Shown in pieces: positions 45,241 through 54,649 of a DNA stretch of 64,000 bases. Numbering within the stretch: the stretch's first letter is position 1; each line of letters starts with the position of its first letter. Location: NCBI GenBank assembly GCA_963739175.1, contig CAVTZH010000001.1, positions 744,001-808,000 on the forward strand, written 5' to 3'. This DNA comes from VAZQ01 sp963739175 (GTDB lineage: Bacteria; Pseudomonadota; Alphaproteobacteria; Rhizobiales; Xanthobacteraceae). The notes beneath the pieces are model-generated. The model saw only the letters and a program-made list of their open reading frames with translations, did no database searches and was not told the DNA's origin. Position numbers and translations under genes: made by a program.

Positions 45241-45387
45241 TCTCGTGTCCCGGGCGCGGCGCAGCATGAGCGGAGCGAAATGATGCGCTGCAGACCCGGG
45301 ACCCCGGTTTCTTATCGGTCCAAATCAACCGGGGTCCCGGATCAGCGGTGCACCACTGCGTGCTGCACCGCGTCCGGGACACGCTAA
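45241..45387. repeat. GTCCCGG palindromic element, copy 5 (opposite orientation)
   Basis: Copy of the same family, reversed relative to 21646: starts CTCGTGTCCCGGGCGCGGCG and ends CACCGCGTCCGGGACACGC. It fills the gap between two hydrolase genes. Confidence 0.85.
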
Positions 45388-45418
45388 ACTCCAACGCGGT
45401 CCAAGGACGAGGTGTCAA

Positions 45419-46198
45419 ATGAAAGTCAACGCCAACGGCATCAACTTCAATTGTGAGATCGACGGCCCCGAGGGCGCGCCGGTTATCATCTTCTCGAATT
45501 CGCTGATCACCAATCTGTCGATGTGGGACGATCAGGCCGCGGCGCTGAAAAATGAATTCCGCGTGCTGCGCTACGACCAGCGCGGCCACGGCGGCACCGA
45601 CGCGCCGTCGGGCAAGTATTCGTTCGCGACGCTGACCGACGACGTGATCGCAATCATGGATGCGCTGTCGATCAAGCGCGCGAACTTTGCCGGCATTTCC
45701 ATGGGCGGCATGACCGCGCTGTTCCTGGCGGAGCGCTACGGCGACCGCTTCGACCGCATCTTCCCGTGCGACTGCGGGCCGGCCTCGACGCCGCAATCCG
45801 CGCAACAATGGAAAGAGCGTATCGACCTTGGCGCCGCGAAAGGGATGGAAGCGCTGGTCGATCAGACCATCAACCGCTGGTTCCCGCCGGAATTCCAGGC
45901 CGCCCAGGTGCCGAAGGTCGACAAGGTGCGCAACATGATCCGCACCACGAAATACGACGGCTTCGCCGGATGCGCCTGGGCGCTGTCGGACTACGACACC
46001 AAGCCCGGGCTTGGCAGCATCAAGAATCCGATCATGTGCATCTGCGGCACCAAGGACCAAGCCTATCCCGGCATCCAGGCGATCCATGCCGCGGTGCCGG
46101 GCTCGAAGCTGGTCAACATCGAAGGCGCCGGCCACATCTGCAATGTCGAGCAGCCCGACAATTTCACCAAGACGATCCGGGATTTCATCAAGGGCTAA
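45419..46198 (+). CDS. Alpha/beta hydrolase, 3-oxoadipate enol-lactonase-like
   Basis: Hydrolase of 259 residues. Core motifs are RYDQRGHGGTD, the nucleophile elbow GISMGGMTAL, the acid region CGTKDQAYPG and the catalytic His in EGAGHICNVEQP. This is the layout of PcaD-type enol-lactonases, which hydrolyse ring-cleavage products, though other C-O or C-C hydrolases look alike. It lies just ahead of gentisate dioxygenase, which supports an aromatic pathway role. Confidence 0.88.
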   Translation: MKVNANGINFNCEIDGPEGAPVIIFSNSLITNLSMWDDQAAALKNEFRVLRYDQRGHGGTDAPSGKYSFATLTDDVIAIMDALSIKRANFAGISMGGMTALFLAERYGDRFDRIFPCDCGPASTPQSAQQWKERIDLGAAKGMEALVDQTINRWFPPEFQAAQVPKVDKVRNMIRTTKYDGFAGCAWALSDYDTKPGLGSIKNPIMCICGTKDQAYPGIQAIHAAVPGSKLVNIEGAGHICNVEQPDNFTKTIRDFIKG

Positions 46199-46216
46199 GA
46201 CGAGCGTTAAGCGATC

Positions 46217-46251
46217 ATTCCGGAGCGCCCGCGAAAGCCGCGCTCCGGAAT
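46217..46251 (+). terminator. Strong hairpin after hydrolase gene
   Basis: Perfect 11-bp stem ATTCCGGAGCG (46217-46227) / CGCTCCGGAAT (46241-46251). No T-tract follows; it separates the hydrolase gene from gentisate dioxygenase. Confidence 0.5.
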
Positions 46252-46454
46252 CCATATAAACTCAGGTTATGCGATCGCGGACGTTAGGGTTTCCCGCGCG
46301 GCACGCATTTCTGCGCTGCTTGGACGCTGCCTGGCCGCCGTTGCAAAGAAACCGGCGGCGTTATACGTCATTGCGGGAGCGGCCCGGCCCGTTTTGGGGC
46401 GAAAATGGCCCAGATTCCGGCGGCCTCGCGCCTGCCGATCAGGAGGACAAAATC

Positions 46455-47660
46455 ATGACCCTGCAAGAACCGGAAATCCGCCCGGGCATCTCGAACAAGG
46501 CGCGCGAGTTGATGGAAGCCATCAATACCGACGCCGGCAAGGACAACATCTGGGTCCGCACCCAGATGAATGCGCCGTCTCAGCGGGCTTGGTTCGCCGA
46601 CCCCAGCGGGACGGGCACCAAGGGAACGGGCCGCGTCGCCATCGGCCAGATGAAGAGCGCCCCCTACCGCTGGCGCTGGAAGGAATACAAAGGCTATCTC
46701 GACCGCCTCTCCCGCATCGCGGCGGAGGCCGACGTGCCGCCGATCGAGTTCGCCGACCGGCAGTCGATCCTGCTCACCAATCCCGGCCTCGGCGGCCGCC
46801 TGCAGGTGACCAACACCATCCGCTGTGCGATCTCGATCTACAATCCCGGCGACATCGCCCCCGCCCACGTGCATTCGCCGAACGCCAGCCGCACCATCCT
46901 GTCGGCCAAGGGCGGCTACACCAATGTCGAAGGCGAGCGCTGCGAGGCCAACCGCGGCGACATCATCCTGACGCCGAACGGCACCTGGCACGACCACGGC
47001 AACGAGGACAAGGAGCCGGTGATCTGGATCGACATGCTGGACTGGCCGCTGATGGAGTTCCTGGATTGCGCCTGGGTCGATCAGGAGTTCAAGCCGGGCA
47101 TCGGCAGCAATCAGAAGAGCCAGGCCACGATCCAGACCAACGGCTACTCGGAGGCGCTTTACGGCAACGGCGGCCTGGTTCCGACCTTCGTCTCGCATCA
47201 GCGTGGCTGGGGCCACGAACCCGCGCCTTACATCCACTTCCGCGGCGATCAGATCCGCTCGGCGCTGGAGCGGCTGCGCAAGGAGGCCGGCGATCCGCAC
47301 GAAGGCATCCAGATGCAGCTCGTGAACCCGGTGACCGGCAAGCCGGTGTTCCTGACGCTGAACTATCAGGCGCAGCTCCTGCGCCCCGGCGAGGAGACGC
47401 AGCCCAAGCGCGAGACCTGCGGCACCTTCCACGTGGTGATCGAGGGCAAGGGCAAGACCGAGATCGGCGGCCAGACCTTCGACTGGGAGCCGAACGACAT
47501 CTTCGTCGTGCCCAACTTCGTGTGGCGCAAGCACATCAACACCGGCTCGAGCGACGCCATCATCTACACGGTGTCGGACTCGACGCTGCTGCGCTCGATC
47601 GGCCAGTACCGCGCCCAGGGCAAGGACAAGGCCGGCAAGGTGATCCAGCTGGTGCAGTAA
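46455..47660 (+). CDS. Gentisate 1,2-dioxygenase-type bicupin ring-cleavage dioxygenase
   Basis: Fe(II) bicupin of 401 residues that opens gentisate (or salicylate/1-hydroxy-2-naphthoate in close relatives) with O2. The N-terminal cupin ligands appear in APAHVHSPNASRTIL, the next block in DIILTPNGTWHDHGNED, and the second cupin in ETCGTFHVVIEGKGKTEIGG. ATG 46455 follows AGGAGG with good spacing; the longer frame to 46269 is not used. FAH-type genes for the next step lie at 49246 and 53596. A terminator follows at 47687. Confidence 0.92.
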   Translation: MTLQEPEIRPGISNKARELMEAINTDAGKDNIWVRTQMNAPSQRAWFADPSGTGTKGTGRVAIGQMKSAPYRWRWKEYKGYLDRLSRIAAEADVPPIEFADRQSILLTNPGLGGRLQVTNTIRCAISIYNPGDIAPAHVHSPNASRTILSAKGGYTNVEGERCEANRGDIILTPNGTWHDHGNEDKEPVIWIDMLDWPLMEFLDCAWVDQEFKPGIGSNQKSQATIQTNGYSEALYGNGGLVPTFVSHQRGWGHEPAPYIHFRGDQIRSALERLRKEAGDPHEGIQMQLVNPVTGKPVFLTLNYQAQLLRPGEETQPKRETCGTFHVVIEGKGKTEIGGQTFDWEPNDIFVVPNFVWRKHINTGSSDAIIYTVSDSTLLRSIGQYRAQGKDKAGKVIQLVQ

Positions 47661-47686
47661 GCCGCATCACGCATCGCAAATATGAA

Positions 47687-47716
47687 AGCGCCGCCCGAAG
47701 GGGCGGCGCTTTTTCT
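47687..47716 (+). terminator. Rho-independent terminator after gentisate dioxygenase
   Basis: Perfect 10-bp stem AGCGCCGCCC (47687-47696) / GGGCGGCGCT (47701-47710), GAAG loop, then TTTTTCTTTC. Confidence 0.92.
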
Positions 47717-47753
47717 TTCGAGACATCGAAACGAACGTATCTGAGAGACGGGT

Positions 47754-48245
47754 CTATTTGCGATGCTCGAACGGACCTGGAAACGTGCCGGGTGGAATGT
47801 CCGGAACGGCAATCCATGGAATGCTTTTCGGAAGCACGCCGTCTTTGTCCATGAACTCCTTGACCGCTTTCCACGCTGCTTCAAACGGGATGAAGAATCC
47901 CATTGGCTCAAGATCGCCATGCTTGGTCTCAACGTACTCGCGCAATCTAAGAAGGTCTCCTTTCGAGTAGTGCCCTATCCCGTTGGGACCCCATTTCTGA
48001 TGACAAAGCAGAACGCCGTGACGGATACAGCCCACGATGGTCGGGACGAGGTCAAATCGCCCGTTAGCTTCGGGCCGGGGTTCGGTTCCATCAAAGCCAT
48101 CGATCCTCAGGCTCCAGCTATGGATACCGTAGGGAAGATCGAACGCTTGTCGGCGACCAGCATCTGTAAAAAATATGGGGACAAGCTAACTCGGATCCGG
48201 CCAATCTGGTCCGAATTAGTTGTCGAAGTAAGTACACTTTTTCAT
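47754..48245 (-). CDS. Candidate immunity protein downstream of deaminase toxin-like gene
   Basis: An uninterrupted frame of 163 codons from ATG 48245 to the stop at 47754, starting MKSVLTSTTNSDQIGRIRV and containing GIHSWSLRIDGFDG and GHYSKGDLLRLREYVE. I recognise no domain. GAAGG lies seven bases before the ATG, and the gene begins 14 bases after the stop of the deaminase gene, the layout of polymorphic toxin and immunity pairs. Codons are markedly AT-richer than neighbours, indicating acquired DNA. A GTG at 48035 would give only the last 93 residues; the full frame is favoured by its ribosome site. The immunity role is inferred from position alone. Confidence 0.6.
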
Positions 48246-48259
48246 TCGTAGCCTTCAAG

Positions 48260-49048
48260 TCAGTCCACTCCCCATACGCATGGTTCGGCTTCTCCGCGGG
48301 GACCGATAAAAGTCACCGTTGGATTGCCAAGCTCCAAGCCCACTTTGGGCAACACCATCGGACAAGTACGGCACATGGGTTTATCGGTGACTACCTCAAG
48401 CCTGCGGCCAGCGAGCGTACCACCAAACTTTCTCGCTGCGCGAAGAAGGACGTTGGTCTCTGCATGATAGAGCGCGTCCAACGGCTTTTGGCCTACGTTG
48501 GTTCGTCTATAGTTCTGGATACTTGCGCAACAGAACTGTCTCTGAGGGCTTCCGCTTCTGCTGCGTCACGCGACGTATACAAAGGCAATCGAGAATTCGA
48601 ACCGAAGAATCTCTCACCATCAATTTCGAGCATAGAGACGCTGCCCGTCGGATCGCCAAAAAGATCGTATAGTAGATTGTCCGACCGAAGCTTTTCGATG
48701 AGTTGCAAGGCCCTTCGCAGGATAAGCGGAATGCCGTCCTCCGAGTGGGCCAATCGGCGGAAGCTCACGAGAGGCTGCAAATCGCGCTCCGAATAGCGGA
48801 TGACCAGCCCACCGCTCATCGTCGGTCCATTCTCCGCCATCGGGATGGCCGGCTGGTACGCGCGGTTGATTAGGGTCGTAGCCACCTCGGCGTTGACCAT
48901 GCGCGCCACCGTGCGGAGGTCGCGCGCCATGACTGCCTCGCATCAGTTCGTCGATGGAGAGCCCTTGCAGACGCGCTTGGATCGCTTCGGCTCTGGCTTT
49001 CCACTGCGCTGGAGTGAGAGTTCTTCGTCCAACAAATGGATCAAACAT
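48260..49048 (-). CDS. Deaminase-fold polymorphic toxin-like protein (multiple frame breaks)
   Basis: About 263 codons read across at least two frame changes. N-terminus (ATG 49048, GGAAGG upstream): PAQWKARAEAIQARLQGL, then the linker NQPRVPAGHPDGGEWT, in one frame. The middle (SMLEIDGERFFGSNSRLPLY) is in a second frame between about 48800 and 48560. The C-terminus returns to the first: HAE at 48458-48466 and CRTC at 48362-48373, then VLPKVGLELGNPTVTF. HAE plus CxxC is the zinc signature of cytidine-deaminase-fold enzymes, including bacterial toxins. Breaks lie near 48795-48835 and 48495-48540. No delivery domain is visible. It may be a pseudogene or suffer sequence errors. Confidence 0.65.
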
Positions 49049-49245
49049 CAATAGTAGCCTTCCAGGAGTGAAATGAGACTTACATCCTAGGCTCTTTTGG
49101 CTACTGATGCAAGGAATATTTACCTAGAACAACGAATGCGAGTTCGCAAGCAAAATTGGCGCGAGTCCGGAGCGTGCCGCCATGTTTCGGGATGCGCACG
49201 TCGTGCGCTCCTCAGCATGACGGCCCCGCAGATTTGCGGTGAAAA

Positions 49246-50092
49246 CTATTTCTCGTCGGCGATCTTGTTACGCAGCGTGCCGATGCTGGAGATCTCGATC
49301 TCCAGCACGTCGCCGGCCTTCATCCAGACCGGCGGGTTCTGCTTGGCGCCGATGCCGTCGGGCGTGCCGGTGGCGATGATGTCGCCCGGCGCGAGCGGCG
49401 TGAACACCGAGCAGAACTCGATGATCGCCGGGATCGAATGGATCAGCATGTCGGTGCCGGAGCGCTGCATCTCCTTGCCGTTGAGGCGCGTCACCAGCGT
49501 GAGCTTGGTCGGGTCGGGGATCTCGTCCGAGGTCACCATCCAGGGGCCGAGCGGACTGCTGCCCAGGAAATTCTTGCTGGCGACCAGCGAGTACTTGGTG
49601 AAGTCGCGCACCGAGCCGTCGCAGAAGCAGGTATAGCCGGCGACATGCTTGAGCGCGTCGGCGGCCTTGATGTGGCGGCCGCCCTTCCCGATCACCAGCG
49701 CGAGCTCGCCCTCGAAGTCGAAGCTGGTCGACACCTTCGGCCGCAGCATCTCGCCTTCATGCGCCACCAGCGTGTTGACGAATTTAGTGAAGATGTTCGG
49801 CAGCTTCGGCGCCTCGGTGCCGTGCTCGGCGGCGTGGGACTTGTAGTTGATGCCGACGCAGAGGATTTTTTCCGGATTCGGGATGAGCGGCAGGAATTTC
49901 AGGCCCGCGAGCTTCTGATCGGGCGCGGCGCCGTTCGCCAGCGCGCTTCATCTCGTCGATGGCGCCGCCCGCGATCGCGTCGCGCAGCGTGGCGAAGCGG
50001 CCGCCGAGCTTGTCGTTCATGGTGACGACGCCGTCGCCGGCGACCACGCCGAAGCTCGGCTTTCCGTTGGCGATATAGCTTGCAAGTTTCAT
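49246..50092 (-). CDS. Fumarylacetoacetate hydrolase-family protein 1 (frameshifted)
   Basis: Metal-dependent FAH-fold enzyme of about 281 residues, acting on beta-diketo acids such as fumarylpyruvate or maleylpyruvate after gentisate cleavage. The N-terminal part (MKLASYIANGKPSFGVV) starts at ATG 50092 behind AGGAGG. The frame changes at 49941-49946, where a GC is missing from a GCGCGC run, after which NPEKILCVGINYKSHAAEHG and the metal block FDFEGELALVIGKGGR follow. The C-terminal IIATGTPDGIGAKQNPPVWM is intact. A paralogue is at 53596-54466. Confidence 0.9.
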
Positions 50093-50107
50093 GACTTTAA
50101 CCTCCTG

Positions 50108-50218
50108 CCAGTGTCCGCCCTCATGCTGAGGAGCGTTGCGAAGCAACGCGTCTCGAAGCGATGAGGCGGCCTCAATCCTTCGAGACGCGCCTTCGGCGCT
50201 CCTCAGGATGAGGCCGGG
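50108..50218. repeat. Inverted repeat element (CCTCATGCTGAGGAGC type)
   Basis: CCCTCATGCTGAGGAGCGTT at one end and GCGCTCCTCAGGATGAGG at the other are inverted, with GTCTCGAAG/CTTCGAGAC inside. A fragment of the same kind (GCGCTCCTCAGCATGACGG) lies near 49207-49223. Intergenic between two minus-strand genes. Confidence 0.75.
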
Positions 50219-50224
50219 AGAGAT

Positions 50225-51014
50225 CTACTTCTTATGGTCGTGCTTGTGGTCGTGCACGTGCACGGGGCCGCCGTCCGGGCGCGAGAGCATGTGGCCGCAG
50301 CCGGCCTTGTTCGCCCAGTACTCCCAGGCGCGCCAGGTCTCGTTCGAATAGGGGCTGTAGCCGCGGTTGCGGGCGTCGATCTCGCCCTGCTTGAGATACT
50401 TGATGTCGCCGCCGAGCTGCTTGGCGCGCATCAGCGCGCGGGCGTTGCGCGGCAGGTAGACCGAGACCCGCACCACCTCGATCAGCGAGCGCGGCGCAAG
50501 ACGCGAACCCATGGCCGCGCATCAGCGCCACCGGGTTGCCGTCCATCGTCTTCGCGAGGTCGCGGCCCTGGTCCACGTTGGTGACGAGCAGGTTGGTGTC
50601 GCCGAACTTGTCGGCGATGTCCCACACCGGCACGTTCGGGCCGATGAAGCTGCCGGAGTGGATCACCGGCTTGAGCGGCGTGCCCGTGGCGATGCCGAAC
50701 GGCAGGATGTCCTCGGCGTGCGCGTGCACGGTCGCGTTCACATCCGGATATTTCTCCATGATCGCCGCGTGGATGAAGCGCTCGAGATAGGGCGAGCGCT
50801 TCTCGTTCTTGTCCACCGGCTGGCCGTCCATGCCGAATTCCATGATGTCGTCCTTCTCGATCAGCTCGGGCGCGAGCGAACGCGAGAGGAAGAACGTCTT
50901 CGGATTGTTCGGGTTGCGGACGGTGACATGGCCATAGGCGTCGACCACGTCCTCCTTGGCGAGGATGCGGTTGGCGATGACGAGGTCTTTGATCAGGGCG
51001 TCGAGATTGCTCAT
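50225..51014 (-). CDS. Class II aldolase/adducin-family protein (frameshifted)
   Basis: Zinc-dependent class II aldolase-fold protein of about 262 residues; relatives are sugar-phosphate aldolases and decarboxylases of hydroxylated aromatic acids. DAYGHVTVRNP, ATVHAHAEDILPFGI and ALMRGHGS supply the metal His residues. The frame changes at 50508-50510, where GGG is read for GG; correction gives RGHGSRLAPRSLIEVV. The C-terminus is His/Asp-rich (HVHDHKHDHKK), possibly metal-binding. It lies next to a dihydroxyphthalate decarboxylase-like gene. Confidence 0.88.
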
Positions 51015-51060
51015 GGTGCGAAAATCCTGGCGTTTCCAGTTTCAGCTTGTTGTTGCGCGC

Positions 51061-52050
51061 TCAGTAGTGGGTTGCGCCCCAGTTCGGCACGAACAGCTCT
51101 TCGAGCGTCGGCTTCCAGTCGGTGAGGTGCTGGTCCTGCAGGTACTGCACCAGCGCCTCGAGCGTCGGGCGGTTCGCCTCGACGCCGTAGGGCCAGGGAT
51201 CGCCGCCGAAATATTCGTGGATCTCGTCGATGTCGCGCGGCAGCCATGGCAGCATGTAACGCAGCGCCCGCTCGTTATACATGCGCTCGAGCGCGATCTC
51301 CTTGGCGCGCTGGAAGGCGTTGAACAGGCTGGTCGCGACGAACGGATACTTCTCGTAGACCGACTTCTTGATCGCGACCAGATGCATGATCGGGAAGATT
51401 TTGGTGCGCTTGTAGTGGTCGCGCTCGCGTTCGACGAAGTCGGGGAACAGCCGCCCGATATTGGGATTGGTGCGGAACGACTCCGGCATGCTGGTGCCGA
51501 TGGTGGCGTCGACCACGCCCTCCTGGAGCAGGTCGTCGAGCGACTTGTTGGCCGGCCCCTGCTCGATCTTGACCGGCTTGAGCAGCGGCAGCACGACCGG
51601 CGAGCCATGCGCGCCCTTGGCGTTGATCGCGCCCTGCACCCAGGTGACTTTCGAGAAATCGACACCGTGATCGTGCTGCAGGATGCCGCGGATGAAGATC
51701 GCTGCGGTCATGGTGTAGAGCGCAACGCCGATGCGCTTGCCCTCGAGGTCTTTCGGCTTGGTGATGATCTTCTTGTTGATGCCGATGTGGGAGTGGCGGA
51801 AGGTGCGCGAGGGGAACACCGGGATCGCGACGAAATTGCACTTCTTGTTGGCGTAGCGCTGGACGTATTCGGAGCTCGAATACTCCGCGACGTCGAACTC
51901 CTCGCCGCCGGACATGCGGTCGAAGATCGGACGCGGCTGCTCGATGCGGATGAAGTTGAGATCGATGCCGTCCGGCTTCACCTCGCCGGTGTAGATCGGC
52001 TGCATGCGGTCGTACAAAGCGGACGCAAACGTAAGCTGCAGATTGGCCAT
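51061..52050 (-). CDS. 4,5-dihydroxyphthalate decarboxylase-like protein
   Basis: Protein of 329 residues with a periplasmic-binding-protein-like fold but no signal peptide. ALYDRMQPIYTGEVKPDGID, EEFDVAEYSSSEYV and FPIMHLVAIKKSVYEKYPF match the Pht5-type decarboxylase family of phthalate breakdown. ATG 52050 is chosen as the first residue of MANLQLTFASALYD. It is followed 46 bases on by the class II aldolase gene in the same direction, so the two may act on successive intermediates. Whether it is a true decarboxylase or a binding protein is unproven. Confidence 0.83.
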   Translation of the reverse strand: MANLQLTFASALYDRMQPIYTGEVKPDGIDLNFIRIEQPRPIFDRMSGGEEFDVAEYSSSEYVQRYANKKCNFVAIPVFPSRTFRHSHIGINKKIITKPKDLEGKRIGVALYTMTAAIFIRGILQHDHGVDFSKVTWVQGAINAKGAHGSPVVLPLLKPVKIEQGPANKSLDDLLQEGVVDATIGTSMPESFRTNPNIGRLFPDFVERERDHYKRTKIFPIMHLVAIKKSVYEKYPFVATSLFNAFQRAKEIALERMYNERALRYMLPWLPRDIDEIHEYFGGDPWPYGVEANRPTLEALVQYLQDQHLTDWKPTLEELFVPNWGATHY

Positions 52051-52169
52051 TGGACGCTGAAACCCCCGGGTCACGCACAGGACTAGGGGTGGGTTAGCAT
52101 GCCGGTGCGAGGAAGGAAATAGCGTGGAAACGCGGCCCGCTGGCCTTATATATCATGTTACCAGGGTCA

Positions 52170-53500
52170 GGTAGATATGACTGAGTTTGGTGTGTGGCGC
52201 TGCGAAGCAGTCGGTGTCGATCTGGGTACCGATCTTGTGGGACATGATCGCCGCGCCTTGGTCAACGGCAACGAGGGACGGTAAGGACGCTCGGCGGAGA
52301 AGGCTGGATTATATAGCCGGTCGTGATGATGCGGATTTAGAGCGCGATCTCGAGAGCCCGCGAGCGGCGCGGATAGCGCTGACGTCGAGCGTTCGTGGTG
52401 GGCCCGGCGACTGGTGCGAGGTCCGTCGAATGCGGCGATGCGCGACAGGATCGTTCGGTATGCGCGGCATGCAACTACATCGCCGTCGCATTCCGCGGCG
52501 ATAGAGCTTGCTGGGCTTGTCGAGGATGGTGTTGCTGACGCCGAGCTTGCCGATGTCGTGCAGCAGCGCCGCGCGCTAGAGCCAGCGGCGCTGCTCCGCG
52601 CGAAGCCGAGCTGCTCGGAGATCACGTCGCTGAACAGAGTCACGTGCTAGCTGTGAACGCTGGTATAGGGGCTCTTGGAGTAGACGACCTGCGCGAAGGC
52701 GGCCGCGATGTCGTAGAGATAGTTTTCGTCAAGACGATTGATTGCTGCGCTGGCTAGAGCGCGAAGATCGCGCGCTGCATTCGCGGCGAGCGCTAGCATG
52801 CTCCAGAACGACGGCAGCGCCGCGACGCGCTCGAAAGCGCTCGACCAGCCGCGGATCGAACCAGGTGCCCGAGCGGTGCTCGATCTCGCCGCTGCGCCGC
52901 GTCCTGCCTGGCGATCTGGAACACGTCGACGACCTGCGCCATCAGCGCGATCTGCGCATAGAGCGGGATGCGTCGCCGCGCAGGCCGCTGCGGCAGGCCG
53001 CGGCCGTCCCAATGCTCGTCGAGATTCTGGATGCCCTGCGCGACGGCTCGGAGAAGCGCATCTTGCGCGCGATCTCGGCGCCGCGATGGCAGCGCGTCTC
53101 GATCAGCTCGCGCGCGATGTCGCCACTGTTCCGGGACATCGCTGGACTGCGGGTGGAAGTTAGAAGAGCACGGCCGCTGCCGGTGTGGGACAGACGAAGC
53201 ATAGCGGCGGCCGCGTGCCCTGGAATGCCATGAAGCGCGTTTGAGGTGAGATCGTCGGTCAGAGAGAGCTGGCAGATGCGCGCGGCTGCTGCTGCGCGAG
53301 ATCCTTCAGCAGCAGCGTGTAGTAGAGTTCCTAGATCTCGGCTTCGCTCGAGACCGATGTAGCGGGCGAGATGGATGCCGATCCAGCAGCAGCGCACGCA
53401 TGCCCGGCAGGCTGGCCTTCGGTCATGTCGAGCGCATGGCTGAGCGCGCTCAGGAGCTCGGCAAGCCGGATCTCCTGCAGGCTGGCGATTTTGGCGCGCG
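52170..53500 (-). pseudogene. Degraded HD-GYP-type phosphodiesterase gene
   Basis: This stretch has no long frame but the minus strand, read in mixed frames, gives pieces of an HD-GYP protein in the right order: IHLARYIGLERS near 53380, CHRGAEIARKM near 53090, LDEHWDGRGLP and IPLYAQIALMAQVVDVFQIA near 53000-52910, GTWFDPRLVERF near 52860, AFAQVVYSKSPYTSVHS near 52670, LLHDIGKLGVSNTILDKPSK near 52530, SAERPYRPSLPLTKA near 52270 and IGTQIDTDCFAA near 52210. In-frame stops interrupt at least two pieces. Intact relatives hydrolyse cyclic di-GMP. The dispersed damage marks real decay, unlike the single indels elsewhere. Confidence 0.82.
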
Positions 53501-53595
53501 CGAGGGCACGGCGTGGTTCCTGGTTATATCAGCTCTGAGATAACTATGGCGAGCTTAAGATTGTATTACAGCGGCGGGAGCGTCCGCCGTTGCTT

Positions 53596-54466
53596 TTACG
53601 CCTCGTCTACGACCGTGTTGCGCAGCACGCCGATCTCCGGCACCGCGACCTCGACCACGTCGCCGGGCTTGAGCCAGGCCGGCGGCTTCTGGTGGCCGCC
53701 GGCGCCGGTCGGCGTGCCGGTCCAGATCAGGTCGCCGGGCTTCAGCGTCGCGAAGGTGGAGATGTAGTTGATCAGCCAGGCGAAGCCCCAGGTCAGGCGG
53801 TCGGTTGTGTCATCCTGTCGCAACGCGCCGTTCACCTTGGTGGTGACGCGCAGCGGCTTGGCCGGGTCGACATCGTCGGCCGGCACGATCCAGGGACCGA
53901 GGCTGCCGGAGTTGTCGAAGTTCTTGCCCTGGGTGACGTTGAGCGTGCCGTGGCGCAGCCAGTCGCGCACGCTGCCTTCGTTGCCGAGCGTGAGCCCGCC
54001 GATGAACGACAGCGCCTTGTCCTGCGGGATGTGGCGGCCTTCCTTGCCGATCACCAGGACGATCTCGCCTTCGTAGTCGAACTGCTCCGAGACCTTCGGC
54101 CGCACGATCGGCTGTTCATTGCCGACCAGCGAGGTCGGGAAGCGCAGGAACAGGTTCGGATATTGCTGCGGCGGCCGCACCGGGCCGTCTTTGTACTCGG
54201 CGCCGCGGTCCGGATAGTTGATGCCGACGCAGATGATCTTCTCCGGCGCCGGGATCGGCGGCAGCATGGTGACGTCCTTGAGCGGGTACGTCGGCCGCGC
54301 CGGACGCGGCCGCCCTCGCCTCGCCCACCGCCTGCGCGCGGAACACATCGAGCAGCGTCGGATATTTCGTGAGCTTCCTGCCGAGATCGACGATGCCCTG
54401 ATCGGTCACCGCGCCGTAGCTCTCGCGGCCGCCAACCTTGAACGATGCCAAACGCAACGATGCCAT
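53596..54466 (-). CDS. Fumarylacetoacetate hydrolase-family protein 2 (frameshifted)
   Basis: FAH-fold enzyme of about 290 residues. ATG 54466 has GGAGGG five bases upstream and begins MASLRLASFKVGGRESYGAV. The frame changes at 54294-54300 in a GC run; afterwards PTYPLKDVTMLPPIPAPEKI, CVGINYPDRGAEY and the metal block FDYEGEIVLVIGKEGR follow. LIWTGTPTGAGGHQKPPAWL ends the catalytic core. It diverges from the bicupin gene at 54650. Likely substrate: a ring-cleavage diketo acid. Confidence 0.9.
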
Positions 54467-54482
54467 GCCCACCCTCCGTCAT

Positions 54483-54562
54483 AGCCGGCTTATCCCGGCC
54501 ATCCACGTCTTGACTGCGCGCTTGTTATGAGACGTGGATGCCCGGCACAAGGCCGGGCATGA
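54483..54562. repeat. Inverted repeat element (ATCCACGTC/GACGTGGAT type)
   Basis: CCATCCACGTCTTGACTG and AGACGTGGATGCCCGGC are inverted, with CCCGGC/GCCGGGCATGACG outside. A second member is at 55730-55822, flanking the bicupin gene. Confidence 0.78.
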
Positions 54563-54649
54563 CGACGGAAAGGGCACGCTCAACTACGCTTGCGCACGAT
54601 CCCGGGCACGCTACAAAGGCTGCCGAGAGCAGTTCAGGGAGCCAGAAAA

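Noticed and set aside
48620..48800. Continuation of the toxin's first frame to a stop near 48620
   Set aside because: The second frame in this stretch has protein-like text leading to the deaminase motifs, while the first does not.
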